DNA from: Rhodobacteraceae bacterium (ex Bugula neritina AB1)
GTDB taxonomy: Bacteria; Pseudomonadota; Alphaproteobacteria; Rhodobacterales; Rhodobacteraceae
Reading direction: 5' to 3'
Length of the DNA: 64,000 nucleotides
Assembly: GCA_001730095.1 (NCBI GenBank)
Contig: MDLF01000086.1
Coordinates: 1 to 64,000, forward strand
Positions 1 through 8,194 of this stretch are shown in pieces. The translations under genes and the position numbers were made by a program. The notes under the pieces are model-generated. The model made no database searches, was not told the DNA's origin, and saw only the letters and a list, made by a program, of their open reading frames with translations. Every line of letters begins with the position of its first letter. Position 1 is the stretch's first letter.

Positions 1-52
1 TCGGCTTCTTCTGCGCTTCACGCGCAATCTCGATGTCACTCTTGTAGCTCAT
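1..52 (-). CDS. fhs: Formate-tetrahydrofolate ligase, N-terminal fragment
   Basis: Only the first 17 or so codons lie in the window; the gene runs off the left edge. The N-terminus reads MSYKSDIEIAREAQKKP, the characteristic opening of formate-THF ligase, which interconverts formate and THF with 10-formyl-THF using ATP. Two in-frame ATGs exist, at 58 and 52. A purine-rich AAGGGAG abuts the first with no spacing and sits six bases before the second, so 52 is the better start. It follows gmaS on the same strand after a terminator. Handling C1 units released from methylated amines is the obvious contextual role (inference). Confidence 0.8.
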   Translation of the reverse strand, partial: MSYKSDIEIAREAQKKP

Positions 53-271
53 GGCCATCTCCCTTTTGCCGTCTCTGCGGGCTGAAACCCCGTGGTGTGC
101 GCTCTGGCGAGGCACGATATTTTCCTATTAATGAAATTTTCTTCCTGCGCGTCAATGTGTTCCTGGCTGGTTTTGCCCGAAAAACAGGCTGTTTTCAGCG
201 CATCAGGCGCCGATCGGAAACAGGCGGAATTTCACCCCGGGTGAAGACGGCGCATATGCGGCAAGGCCTGC

Positions 272-305
272 CGCAAACAAAAAGGGCCCGGGCATTGCCC
301 GGGCC
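272..305 (-). terminator. Rho-independent terminator after gmaS
   Basis: A perfect 9-bp stem (285-293 with 297-305, GGCCCGGGC/GCCCGGGCC) has a 3-base loop. On the minus strand it is followed by a T-rich run (complement of 272-283). It lies about 45 bases past the gmaS stop and should separate gmaS from fhs transcription. Confidence 0.8.
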
Positions 306-350
306 GTGCAGGGTCCGCACCAAAGGCCGGACAGGGGAATCACTGGCGGA

Positions 351-1682
351 TCAGATATCCAGCGTGTTGTCTTTTTCCCAGCGGGAGAAGTGGTTCACGA
401 AGGAGTTCCACTCCTGCTGCTTCATTTTGATGTAAGCACCGGAGAATTCGTCGCCCATCATGCTCTTCAGCTCTTCGTCCTGATCATAGAAGCGCAGGGC
501 ATCCAGCATGTTCAGCGGCAGTTTGGGCGCATCAGTGACAGAATGCCCTTCGGCATACATGTCAATGTCACGGCGTGGACCCGGATCTGCTTTGGAGCGG
601 ATGCCGGAAAGGCCGGCCGCGATGATCACCGCCTGCAGCAGATAAGGGTTCACAGCCCCGTCAGGCAGGCGCAGCTCGAACCGGCCCGGGCCGGGCACCC
701 GTACCATATGGGTGCGGTTGTTGCCGGTCCAGGTCACGGTGTTTGGCGCCCAGGTGGCGCCCGACATGGTGCGCGGCGCATTGATGCGCTTGTAGGAGTT
801 CACCGTCGGGTTGGTGATCGCCGCCAGCGCCGAGGCATGTTTCATGATGCCACCCAGGAACCAGCCGCCCTGCTCGGACAGGCCCAGCTCTGCAATCTGG
901 CCTTCACCTTTGTCAGCCGCAAAGACGTTGTTGCGGGCGTCGGCGCCCGGCGCATCCCAGACCGAGATATGGGCGTGACAACCGTTACCCGTCAGGCCTT
1001 CGATCGGCTTTGGCATGAAGGTCGCGCGGTAGCCGTGCTTTTCCGCCACCGATTTGGTCATGAACTTGAAGAAGCTGTGTTTGTCTGCGGTCGACAGCGC
1101 GTCGTCGAACTCCCAGTTCATCTCAAACTGGCCGTTGGCGTCCTCGTGGTCGTTCTGATACGGGCCCCAGCCCAGTTCCAGCATATAGTCGCAGATCTCG
1201 CGTACCACGTCATAGCGGCGCATCACCGCCTGCTGGTCATAGCAGGGCTTCTCGGCGGTATCGAATGGATCGGAGATTTCCTCTCCATCCGGGGTCAGCA
1301 GGAAAAACTCGGCCTCGATGCCGGTCTTCACATGCAGGCCCTCATTCGCCGCCTCTTTGATCAGGCGGCGCAGTACGTTGCGCGGCGCCTGGGCCACATC
1401 CTCTCCTTCCATGACGCAGTCAGCCGCCACCCAGGCGACCTCCGGCTTCCACGGCAGCTGGATCACCGACGAGGGGTCCGGCACCGCCAGCATGTCGGGG
1501 TGCGCCGGGGTGAGGTCAAGCCAGGTGGCAAAACCTGCAAAGCCAGCCCCGTCTTCCTGCATATCCGCAATCGCCTGCGCCGGCACCAGTTTGGCGCGCT
1601 GGCCACCGAACAAATCGGTGAAGGAGATCATGAAGTATTTAACGCCTTTTTCTTTCGCGAAAGCGGCCAGATCTACCGTCAT
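351..1682 (-). CDS. gmaS: Gamma-glutamylmethylamide synthetase (GlnT/type III glutamine synthetase-like)
   Basis: This 443-residue glutamine-synthetase-family protein would ligate monomethylamine to glutamate with ATP, giving gamma-glutamylmethylamide, the first step of the N-methylglutamate pathway. The GS fold is evident: the catalytic-domain stretch EAEFFLL near residue 120, the NGCHAHIS motif with the metal/ATP-site histidines near 230, and the RVPGPGRFELRLPDG arginine/glutamate segment near 340. The length suits GlnT/GmaS rather than 470-residue GlnA. It is the last gene of mgsA-mgsB-mgsC-gmaS on the minus strand, 76 bases after mgsC, with a GGAAGTAGG ribosome site. Sequence alone cannot exclude a GlnT-type glutamine synthetase, but sitting beside mgs and near mgd makes GmaS strongly preferred. 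Confidence 0.9.
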   Translation of the reverse strand: MTVDLAAFAKEKGVKYFMISFTDLFGGQRAKLVPAQAIADMQEDGAGFAGFATWLDLTPAHPDMLAVPDPSSVIQLPWKPEVAWVAADCVMEGEDVAQAPRNVLRRLIKEAANEGLHVKTGIEAEFFLLTPDGEEISDPFDTAEKPCYDQQAVMRRYDVVREICDYMLELGWGPYQNDHEDANGQFEMNWEFDDALSTADKHSFFKFMTKSVAEKHGYRATFMPKPIEGLTGNGCHAHISVWDAPGADARNNVFAADKGEGQIAELGLSEQGGWFLGGIMKHASALAAITNPTVNSYKRINAPRTMSGATWAPNTVTWTGNNRTHMVRVPGPGRFELRLPDGAVNPYLLQAVIIAAGLSGIRSKADPGPRRDIDMYAEGHSVTDAPKLPLNMLDALRFYDQDEELKSMMGDEFSGAYIKMKQQEWNSFVNHFSRWEKDNTLDI

Positions 1683-1758
1683 GGTCCTACTTCCTTTCCC
1701 TGTTGAACGTATTTCGGAAATGAGGCGCGGACCGCTGCCGGCCGCGCCCCGCTTAACT

Positions 1759-3090
1759 TCAGAACCCTGCCTTGCCCGGGTACCAGTCGGTGCCGGCCAG
1801 TGGCACGCGCGCCATGGCAGCGGCCTCCATGGTCAGGGCGCACAGATCCTCGGGTTCGAGATTGTGCAGGTGGTTGTGGCCGCAGGCGCGGGCAATGGTC
1901 TGGGCTTCCAGCGTCATCACCTTGAGGTAGTTGCGCAGGCGGCGGCCCGCATCGACCGGGTCCAGGCGCTGCATCAGCTCCGGGTCCTGGGTGGTGATGC
2001 CGGCCGGATCCTGGCCTTCGTGCCAATCATCATAGGCGCCGGTGGTGGTGCCCAGCTTCTGGTACTCGCTTTCCCATTTCGGGTCATTGTCGCCAAGCGC
2101 GATCAGCGCCGCAGTACCGATGGCAACCGCGTCAGCGCCCAGCGCCAGCGCCTTGGCCACATCTGCACCGGTGCGGATACCGCCAGAGATGACCAGCTGC
2201 ACTTCGCGGTGCACGCCCAGATCCTGCAGCGCCTGCACCGCAGGCCGGATACAGGCAAGCGTTGGCAGGCCCACATGTTCGATGAACACATCCTGCGTTG
2301 CGGCTGTGCCGCCCTGCATGCCGTCCAGAACCACAACATCCGCACCTGCTTTTACTGCCAGCGCCGTGTCGTAATAGGGGCGTGTGCCGCCGACCTTCAC
2401 ATAGATCGGAACCTGCCAGTCGGTGATTTCCCGCAGCTCCAGGATCTTGATCTCCAGATCATCCGGGCCGGTCCAGTCCGGATGGCGGCAGGCCGAACGC
2501 TGGTCGATGCCTTTGGGCAGGCAGCGCATCTCTGCAACCCGGTCCGAGATCTTCTGGCCCAGCAGCATACCGCCGCCGCCGGGCTTTGCCCCCTGACCGA
2601 CCACGATCTCAATCGCATCCGCCTTGCGCAGGTCATCCGGGTTCATGCCGTAACGGGACGGCAGATACTGATAGACCAGCTTGGAGGAATGGCCCCGCTC
2701 TTCTGGCGTCATGCCGCCGTCGCCGGTGGTGGTCGAAGTGCCGGCGGCGGATGCGCCGCGGCCCAGGGCCTCTTTGGCAGGACCGGACAGCGCCCCAAAG
2801 CTCATGCCGGCGATGGTGACCGGAATGTCCAGTTCTATCGGCTTCTTGGCGAACCGGGTGCCCAGGGTCACCTTGGTTTCGCATTTCTCACGGTAGCCCT
2901 CCAGCGGGTAGCGGGACACCGAGGCGCCAAGGAACAGCAGGTCATCGAAATGCGGGACCCGGCGCTTGGCGCCGCCGCCGCGGATGTCATAGATCCCGGT
3001 GGCTGCCGCGCGGCGGATTTCCGCGTTGATCGGGTTTGTGAAGGTTGCCGACTGGATCGGCTCGGTACGGGGGATGTTCTTGTTATCCAT
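1759..3090 (-). CDS. mgsC: N-methylglutamate synthase subunit C (FMN-binding glutamate synthase domain)
   Basis: This 443-residue protein matches the FMN-binding central domain of glutamate synthase. It contains the glycine-rich segment KPGGGGMLLG near residue 170, VKVGG near 230 and the phosphate-binding ISGGIRTGADVAKALALGADAV near 305. In bacteria using the N-methylglutamate pathway, separate MgsA, MgsB and MgsC polypeptides correspond to the three domains of glutamate synthase. MgsC carries the redox and synthase site that makes N-methylglutamate from 2-oxoglutarate and the methylamine delivered from gamma-glutamylmethylamide. Two cysteines near the C-terminus (ARACGHNH, EDLCAL) may belong to an Fe-S site, although the usual GltB cysteine pattern is not obvious. 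It is 17 bases downstream of mgsB and precedes gmaS. Confidence 0.9.
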   Translation of the reverse strand: MDNKNIPRTEPIQSATFTNPINAEIRRAAATGIYDIRGGGAKRRVPHFDDLLFLGASVSRYPLEGYREKCETKVTLGTRFAKKPIELDIPVTIAGMSFGALSGPAKEALGRGASAAGTSTTTGDGGMTPEERGHSSKLVYQYLPSRYGMNPDDLRKADAIEIVVGQGAKPGGGGMLLGQKISDRVAEMRCLPKGIDQRSACRHPDWTGPDDLEIKILELREITDWQVPIYVKVGGTRPYYDTALAVKAGADVVVLDGMQGGTAATQDVFIEHVGLPTLACIRPAVQALQDLGVHREVQLVISGGIRTGADVAKALALGADAVAIGTAALIALGDNDPKWESEYQKLGTTTGAYDDWHEGQDPAGITTQDPELMQRLDPVDAGRRLRNYLKVMTLEAQTIARACGHNHLHNLEPEDLCALTMEAAAMARVPLAGTDWYPGKAGF

Positions 3091-3107
3091 GCCTTTTGAT
3101 CCTGTCC

Positions 3108-3791
3108 TTAGTACGCTTGCGCATTGTCGACGTCGAAATTGTAGAGCTGGCGGGCAGAGCCGTAACGCTTGAACTCTTCCGGCTTGGCATCGGCGCCAGC
3201 CCGGGCAAGAAGATCCTTCAGGATCTCAATGTGTTCGGGACGCATTTCCTTCTCGACACAGTCGGCCCCCAGGCTTTTGACACTGCCGCGCACAAAGAAG
3301 CGCGCTTCATAGCAGCTGTCGCCCAGCGCATCGCCCGCGTCACCCAGCACCACCAGATTGCCGGCCTGCCCCATAAAGGCGCACATATGGCCGATGTTGC
3401 CATGCACCACGATATCGATGCCTTTCATCGAGATGCCGCAGCGCGAGGAGGCATTGCCCTTGATGACCAGCAGGCCGCCCTGGCCGGTGGCCCCGGCATA
3501 CTGGCTGGCGTCGCCTTCGACGACCACGGTGCCGGACATCATGTTTTCCGCAACACCCGGACCAACTGAACCCTTGACCGTCACGGTCGCCTGCTGGTTC
3601 ATGCCGGCGCAGTAATAGCCGGTCGAGCCCTTGATGGTCACATCCACCGGGGAGTTCAGGCCAACCGCAATTGCATGGCTGCCCTTTGGGTTGACGATTT
3701 CCCAGGACGTCTTGTTGGTGCTGCCGTTCAGTTCCTGCAGGGCGGAGTTCAGACCGCGCAGGCCATTTGCTTCAAGATCATATGTCTGCAT
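3108..3791 (-). CDS. mgsB: N-methylglutamate synthase subunit B (GXGXG domain)
   Basis: This 227-residue protein is made of the right-handed beta-helix GXGXG repeats that form the C-terminal domain of glutamate synthase. Repeated turns such as VTIKGSTG, VTVKGSVG, VVVEGDAS, LVIKGNAS, IVVHGNIG and LVVLGDAG are visible between residues 50 and 175. It has no catalytic residues of its own in known homologues and serves as a structural subunit of the three-part N-methylglutamate synthase. Its start lies one base past the mgsA stop, so the two are almost certainly co-translated. Confidence 0.9.
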   Translation of the reverse strand: MQTYDLEANGLRGLNSALQELNGSTNKTSWEIVNPKGSHAIAVGLNSPVDVTIKGSTGYYCAGMNQQATVTVKGSVGPGVAENMMSGTVVVEGDASQYAGATGQGGLLVIKGNASSRCGISMKGIDIVVHGNIGHMCAFMGQAGNLVVLGDAGDALGDSCYEARFFVRGSVKSLGADCVEKEMRPEHIEILKDLLARAGADAKPEEFKRYGSARQLYNFDVDNAQAY

Positions 3792-3792
3792 C

Positions 3793-4689
3793 TTAGTGGT
3801 TCCAGAAGTAAACGGTTGCGGGTTCGGGCTCCCAGACCTTGGCGTCTTCGATGCCCGGCAGATTCACCAACGCGCGGTATTCGGAACCGAAAGCCACATA
3901 CTGCTCGGTTTCCGCCATCACGGCCGGCTTACAGGCGATCGGGTCGCGGACCACGCCAAAGCCATCCTTGGTGCCCACAACAAAGTTGAAGAACCCATCC
4001 AGGTCCTCCAGCGTGCCTTCCAGAGCTTCCCCCAGAGTGGCGCCGTTCTGCATCTTCCAGGTCAGATAGGCCGCACCGACTTCGGTGTCGTTCTGGCTTT
4101 CAATCCGCACCCCGTCACGGCGCAGCTTGCGACGCAGCGAGTTGTGGTTGGACAGCGAGCCGTTGTGCACCAGGCACTGGTCCGATCCGGTCGAGAACGG
4201 GTGTGCGCCCTCTGTGGTCACGGCGGATTCTGTGGCCATGCGGGTGTGGCCGATACCGTGGGTGCCGCTCATGCCGCGCACGTCGAAACGATCAGCAACC
4301 TTCTCAGGCAGGCCCACTTCCTTGTAGATCTCGATGGTGTCGCCTGCGCTCATGACACGCATGCCGGGGCGCAGCTCGGCCAGCGCGCTGCGCGCCTCTT
4401 CAGCCTTACCCGCGGGCACATCAAGCACCGCGTGGGTATCGATCACCCGGATCGAAACACGGGTGCCCAGCGACTCGGTCAGCGCGCCATCCAGCCCGTC
4501 AAAGGCCGTGTCCGGCGCATCCGACTGAACAGTCAGCTTGCTGCGGCCATCTGCTTCGGATCCGTAAATTGCAATGCCAGCACTGTCGGGACCGCGGTCC
4601 GTCATGGTGATGAGCATATCGGTGAGCATTTCGCCCAGTTTTGGCTCTAACGATTTGTCTTTCAGAAAAAGACCGACAATCCCGCACAT
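3793..4689 (-). CDS. mgsA: N-methylglutamate synthase subunit A (class II glutamine amidotransferase)
   Basis: This 298-residue Ntn-type amidotransferase begins MCGIVG, so Cys2 becomes the N-terminal nucleophile once Met is removed. RGPDSAG near residue 32 and the later GIGHTRMATES and HNGSLSNH segments match the glutaminase site of GltB/PurF-type enzymes. In this complex it would hydrolyse the amide of gamma-glutamylmethylamide and channel methylamine to the MgsC site. A textbook AGGAGG lies seven bases before the ATG. It is the first mgs gene, 135 bases after the small membrane-protein gene, with a hairpin between them. Confidence 0.9.
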   Translation of the reverse strand: MCGIVGLFLKDKSLEPKLGEMLTDMLITMTDRGPDSAGIAIYGSEADGRSKLTVQSDAPDTAFDGLDGALTESLGTRVSIRVIDTHAVLDVPAGKAEEARSALAELRPGMRVMSAGDTIEIYKEVGLPEKVADRFDVRGMSGTHGIGHTRMATESAVTTEGAHPFSTGSDQCLVHNGSLSNHNSLRRKLRRDGVRIESQNDTEVGAAYLTWKMQNGATLGEALEGTLEDLDGFFNFVVGTKDGFGVVRDPIACKPAVMAETEQYVAFGSEYRALVNLPGIEDAKVWEPEPATVYFWNH

Positions 4690-4785
4690 GGGTGTGCCTC
4701 CTGCTTTTCAACTCGAATCAAGGCTAGCAGTTTGCGATCCGCCATTCAACTATTGTGAAACAAATTTTCCTGTGAAGGAAGGGTT

Positions 4786-4810
4786 GGGGCGCGCCACACT
4801 AACGCGCCCC
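4786..4810. terminator. Strong hairpin between amt-unit and mgsA
   Basis: A perfect 8-bp GC stem (4786-4793 GGGGCGCG with 4803-4810) has a 9-base loop. On the minus strand no T-run follows, so it is not a classical terminator. It may attenuate read-through or protect the 3' end of the amt transcript. Confidence 0.5.
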
Positions 4811-4824
4811 ATAGTGGCTTCAGG

Positions 4825-5040
4825 TCAGTACTTCTCGAGCAAGGAGTTTATTTTCTCCTTATCTCCCATATTCTTAGCCTCTTCCAAGTGCTTCCCCTCC
4901 CGGACAAACTGGATCCGGTGCCAGCCAATCCAGAAGATCACTCCCAGAACAACCATGATCCCTTCAGATCCCTGGAAGGGGTAAACTGCCCCAACCTCTG
5001 CCAGGTCCACTGCCCAGCTGTCGTAACCGATGGTAGACAT
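4825..5040 (-). CDS. Small single-pass membrane protein next to Amt
   Basis: This 71-residue protein of unknown family starts 11 bases after the amt stop, so it is surely in the amt operon. Residues 25-42 (EGIMVVLGVIFWIGWHR) form one hydrophobic helix, followed by a charged, basic-then-acidic C-terminal tail (FVREGKHLEEAK) ending in EKY. No signal peptidase site is clear. It sits between the ammonium/methylammonium channel gene and mgsABC. By position it could be an accessory or regulatory partner of the channel, since no GlnK gene is present here; this is inference only. Confidence 0.75.
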   Translation of the reverse strand: MSTIGYDSWAVDLAEVGAVYPFQGSEGIMVVLGVIFWIGWHRIQFVREGKHLEEAKNMGDKEKINSLLEKY

Positions 5041-5051
5041 TTCAAATCTCC

Positions 5052-6425
5052 TTATTCAGCTGGAACGCCACCGCCATTCAGCGCAGCCTTGTCAGCGGCG
5101 ATGATTTCGGCTTTGGCATCCTCGTAGGCATGGTGTTCAGCGTAATCGAGACCCTGCAGTTCGACCTCTTCAGGAATACGCAGCACACCTGCCGCGGCCT
5201 GCATTTTCGAGATCACAAAGGCAGGCAGAAAGCCCAGCACGAAGAACATGATCACCGCACCGATGGCCTGACCAACCGGGTTGACGGTTGCATAGCCTTC
5301 ATAGGGCGAGCTTGGTGCGCCCCACAGCAGGAAGCCCGCGATGATCAGCCCCACGACGCCAGCGTAGCCATGCACGGCAACCGCACCAACCGCATCGTCG
5401 ATCTTGAACTTGCGTTCGACCCAGTAGTGCAGCTTGTAAACGATCACGACACCGACCGCGCCAACCAGCATCGCCTGGATCGGGTGATACAGATCATTGC
5501 CGGCAGAGGCGGTGATGATACCCGCAAGGCCGCCGGAGAAAGTCCAGAACGCATCGCCCTTGGACACCACATAGGCTGCCATCAGACCGCCGGAAAGCGA
5601 CATCAGGAAGTTGAAGGTGATCGCGGACAGCGAAGTCGGAGCAAGGTAGATATTGGTCGCGGTCCAGGTTTCGCCAGTCAGCAGGCCGCCGATGCCCTCA
5701 GGCGAAATCACCGGGATGTTGCAGGCTGCGTAGAAACCCCAGAAACCGGAGTAGATCAGGAAGATGCCGATGGTCAGCATCCAGGGGTTATGCGGCGGGA
5801 TATCGCGCGGTGTGCCGTCGGCCGCAAACTTGCCGATCCTCGGACCCAGAACCATAATCACGCCCAGCGCATAACCGCCGGCAATCGCGTGGATCACCCC
5901 AGACGCATAGGCGTCATGATACCCCAGATATTTGACCATCCAGCCTTCGGCATGCCAGCCCCAGGCGGCATCAATGATCCAGAACACCGAACCGATCAAT
6001 ACCGCGTGCACCCACAAGGCGGACGAGCGGATCCGTTCGATCACTGCGCCAGACACAATCGAGGCTGCAGTCCACGAGAACAGCAGGAACGCCGCCCAGA
6101 ACACGCCGGTGATCCGGTCTGACAGGTTGGTACCCATGTTCTGCGACCACGGCAGATTCGCCGCGCCTGCGTCATGGTTCAGGCCTCCGAAGAACGGGAA
6201 GCTGGGGAACGCCCAGTAAATCCACCATCCGAAGAAGAAGAATGTCACCGTGACCAGTGGAATGATCATGATGTTTTTCATCAGTGTATGCATGTGGTTG
6301 CGGTGGCGGCTGGCGCCGACCTCATACATGCAGAACCCCACGTGAATGAGGAACATGAAGACAACGGTCACCCAGTAGTAGAACTCGGTGAACACCGTTG
6401 TTAACGCGTTCAGATTTCCGTCCAA
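5052..6425 (-). CDS. amt: Ammonium/methylammonium transporter (Amt family)
   Basis: This 457-residue polytopic membrane protein of the Amt/Mep/Rh family has about eleven hydrophobic helices. The two pore histidines are present, in ASGVIHAIAGG (near residue 180) and AVAVHGYAGVVG (near 350). The conserved aspartate lies eight residues before the first one (DAYASGVIH). The hydrophilic C-terminal tail is long and acidic. The start appears to be TTG at 6425, with AGGAGGG seven bases upstream and no better in-frame ATG. There is no glnK partner, and the gene leads the mgs-gmaS unit, which suggests uptake of methylammonium and/or ammonium from amine catabolism (inference). Confidence 0.9.
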   Translation of the reverse strand: MDGNLNALTTVFTEFYYWVTVVFMFLIHVGFCMYEVGASRHRNHMHTLMKNIMIIPLVTVTFFFFGWWIYWAFPSFPFFGGLNHDAGAANLPWSQNMGTNLSDRITGVFWAAFLLFSWTAASIVSGAVIERIRSSALWVHAVLIGSVFWIIDAAWGWHAEGWMVKYLGYHDAYASGVIHAIAGGYALGVIMVLGPRIGKFAADGTPRDIPPHNPWMLTIGIFLIYSGFWGFYAACNIPVISPEGIGGLLTGETWTATNIYLAPTSLSAITFNFLMSLSGGLMAAYVVSKGDAFWTFSGGLAGIITASAGNDLYHPIQAMLVGAVGVVIVYKLHYWVERKFKIDDAVGAVAVHGYAGVVGLIIAGFLLWGAPSSPYEGYATVNPVGQAIGAVIMFFVLGFLPAFVISKMQAAAGVLRIPEEVELQGLDYAEHHAYEDAKAEIIAADKAALNGGGVPAE

Positions 6426-6490
6426 TGTTTTGCCCTCCTGTTGGCAGTTTTCCTCGGGCTTTTTGCCTCTTGGGAATATTATTTTCCTTT

Positions 6491-6521
6491 ATTATTGTGT
6501 CTCAGCAGGGAGGCCTGTCAA
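6491..6521 (-). promoter_or_regulatory. Candidate sigma-70 promoter of amt
   Basis: On the minus strand there is a consensus -35 TTGACA (6516-6521), 17 bases, then ACAATA (6493-6498) as -10. It lies about 65 bases before the amt start. The match is by eye. Confidence 0.5.
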
Positions 6522-6884
6522 TAATCATGTGAAATATTGTTACCTTTAGGGAAAGCGCCCCAAGCGTGGCCGTCTCTTTCTGGAGCGGTTTTCTGCTGCT
6601 AACCCTCCGGTCTCGCACGGATTTACCGGTGCTTTGCAGCCATTGAACCAATGTCTGGACCATTCTCTCTGGCGGCCGGCAAATCTGTGCAGCAAGGGCA
6701 AGTTTGCGACGGAATCATTCAAATCTCCGCCATAGGAGCACCTGATTCCCTTGCCGCGAACAGCTTCCGGCCATCTGCGCCCCTAATGCGCCGCTTTCAT
6801 AAGGCCAATTCACGGCTTTTCATGCCGCAAACACATTAGAAATCGACCTTTCAGGCAAAATCTTTTTCCTGATAGGAATAATCG

Positions 6885-6952
6885 TTGACACGATACCCCC
6901 GCTCTTGGCTAACTGGACCAGACCAATGGAACCAAAGCAACGAATTTGGTTC
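6885..6952 (+). promoter_or_regulatory. dmmD promoter/operator with perfect inverted repeat
   Basis: A TTGACA -35 box (6885-6890) has only a weak -10. A perfect inverted repeat GAACCAAA (6929-6936) and TTTGGTTC (6945-6952), with an 8-base spacer, lies 24 bases before the dmmD ATG. Just before it, CTGGACCAGACCA (about 6913-6925) resembles a FadR/GntR-type site with one extra base. Both are plausible binding sites for a regulator encoded nearby. Confidence 0.45.
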
Positions 6953-6976
6953 GCCACTATCAGGGAGACACATAAG

Positions 6977-8122
6977 ATGGCCATTATCTGGCGGACTTCA
7001 GCGCTGGCGCAGCGGCATAAGGAAATCGGCGGCGAGCTGGAAGATTGGAATGGCATGGGAACCGCCTGGTTCTATGATCACTCGCCCGAGCGCGCCAAGG
7101 CCGACTATGAGGCGGTCCGCACCAAAGCCGGTCTCATGGATGTGTCCGGTCTCAAGAAAGTTCATGTCGTGGGTGAACATGCCGCCCAGGTCATCGATCG
7201 GGTCACCACCCGCAATGTTGAAAAGATCATGCCGGGCCGCTCCACCTATGCCTCGATCCTGAATGATCAGGGCAAATTTGTTGACGACTGCATCATCTAT
7301 CGACTGTCTGTGAACAGCTGGATGGTTGTCCACGGCACCGGCACTGGCATGGAACAGCTGAGCACCGTCGCAGCCAGCAAGAACTGTGCGGTCATCTTCG
7401 ACGACAATCTGCACGACATGTCCCTGCAAGGCCCGGTTGCCGTTGATTTTCTGGCGGAACATGTGCCCGGCATCCGTGATCTGGCCTACTTCGGCATCAT
7501 CCAGACCAAACTGTTCGGCTGCCCGGTTATGATTTCCCGCACTGGTTACACCGGCGAGCGCGGTTATGAGATCTTCTGCCAGTCAAAAGATGCTGTTCAT
7601 CTGTGGGACAGCATCCTGGAAGGCGGCAAGGACATGGGCATTGTTCCGGTTCAGTTCTCCACCCTCGACCTCTTGCGCACAGAAAGCTATCTGCTGTTCT
7701 ATCCGGGTGACAATTCCGAGACCTATCCATTCGATAACGAGACCTGCGGTGACACCCTGTGGGAGCTGGGCCTGGAATTCACCGTCTCCCCGGGCAAGAC
7801 CGGCTTTATCGGCGCCGAAAACCACTATGCCGCTAAAGGCAAGGAACGTTTCAAGATCTATGGTGTCCTGCTGGAAGGCACCACTCCGGCAGATGAAGGC
7901 GCGGACCTGCTGCAAAACGGCGAAAAGATCGGCGTTGTCACCTACGGCATGTATTCCGACGTGAACAAGCACAACGTGGGCATCGCGCGGATGCCGGCGG
8001 CCTGCGCCAAACCCGGCACCAAGCTGACCGTCCGCAACGGCGACGGCACCGAGATTGCCGCGACCGCCGAAGAAATGCCTTTCTACGACAAGGACAAATC
8101 GATCCGCACCGCAAAGGGCTGA
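6977..8122 (+). CDS. dmmD: DmmD, GcvT-like tetrahydrofolate-dependent protein of the dimethylamine monooxygenase operon
   Basis: This 381-residue protein belongs to the aminomethyltransferase (GcvT) family. The folate-site signature [14 protein letters not shown] is near residue 190 and the conserved Asp pair FVDDCIIY near 105. An upstream TTG at 6905 would extend it by 24 poor residues. The ATG at 6977, with AGGGAG nine bases before it, is the better start. It heads a four-gene cluster matching the published dmmDABC order of Ruegeria pomeroyi. Its probable task is to trap the methyl/formaldehyde carbon from dimethylamine on THF (inference). A hairpin separates it from dmmA. Confidence 0.85.
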   Translation: MAIIWRTSALAQRHKEIGGELEDWNGMGTAWFYDHSPERAKADYEAVRTKAGLMDVSGLKKVHVVGEHAAQVIDRVTTRNVEKIMPGRSTYASILNDQGKFVDDCIIYRLSVNSWMVVHGTGTGMEQLSTVAASKNCAVIFDDNLHDMSLQGPVAVDFLAEHVPGIRDLAYFGIIQTKLFGCPVMISRTGYTGERGYEIFCQSKDAVHLWDSILEGGKDMGIVPVQFSTLDLLRTESYLLFYPGDNSETYPFDNETCGDTLWELGLEFTVSPGKTGFIGAENHYAAKGKERFKIYGVLLEGTTPADEGADLLQNGEKIGVVTYGMYSDVNKHNVGIARMPAACAKPGTKLTVRNGDGTEIAATAEEMPFYDKDKSIRTAKG

Positions 8123-8131
8123 TCCGGATCC

Positions 8132-8158
8132 CGGGCGTCTCCATCCAGGAGGCGCCCG
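8132..8158 (+). terminator. Hairpin between dmmD and dmmA
   Basis: An 11-bp stem with one G-T pair (8132-8142 with 8148-8158) and a 5-base loop is followed by TCTTCGTTC rather than a solid T-run. It is probably a partial terminator or a processing signal setting dmmD above dmmABC in mRNA level. Confidence 0.45.
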
Positions 8159-8194
8159 TCTTCGTTCACCCGGACTGCAGGAAAAGCGACCCAC

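Larger units (their letters stand above)
6426..6976. other. Divergent control region between amt and dmmD
   Basis: This 551-base stretch carries no gene. It holds the minus-strand amt promoter near 6491-6521, an AT-rich patch around 6475-6550, and the dmmD promoter/operator near 6885-6952. The middle part (about 6560-6840) shows no feature I can name. Confidence 0.7.

Noticed and set aside
6426-6976. Possible riboswitch ahead of dmmD or amt
   Set aside because: I found only the dyads and promoter elements described; no known riboswitch core is recognisable by eye.
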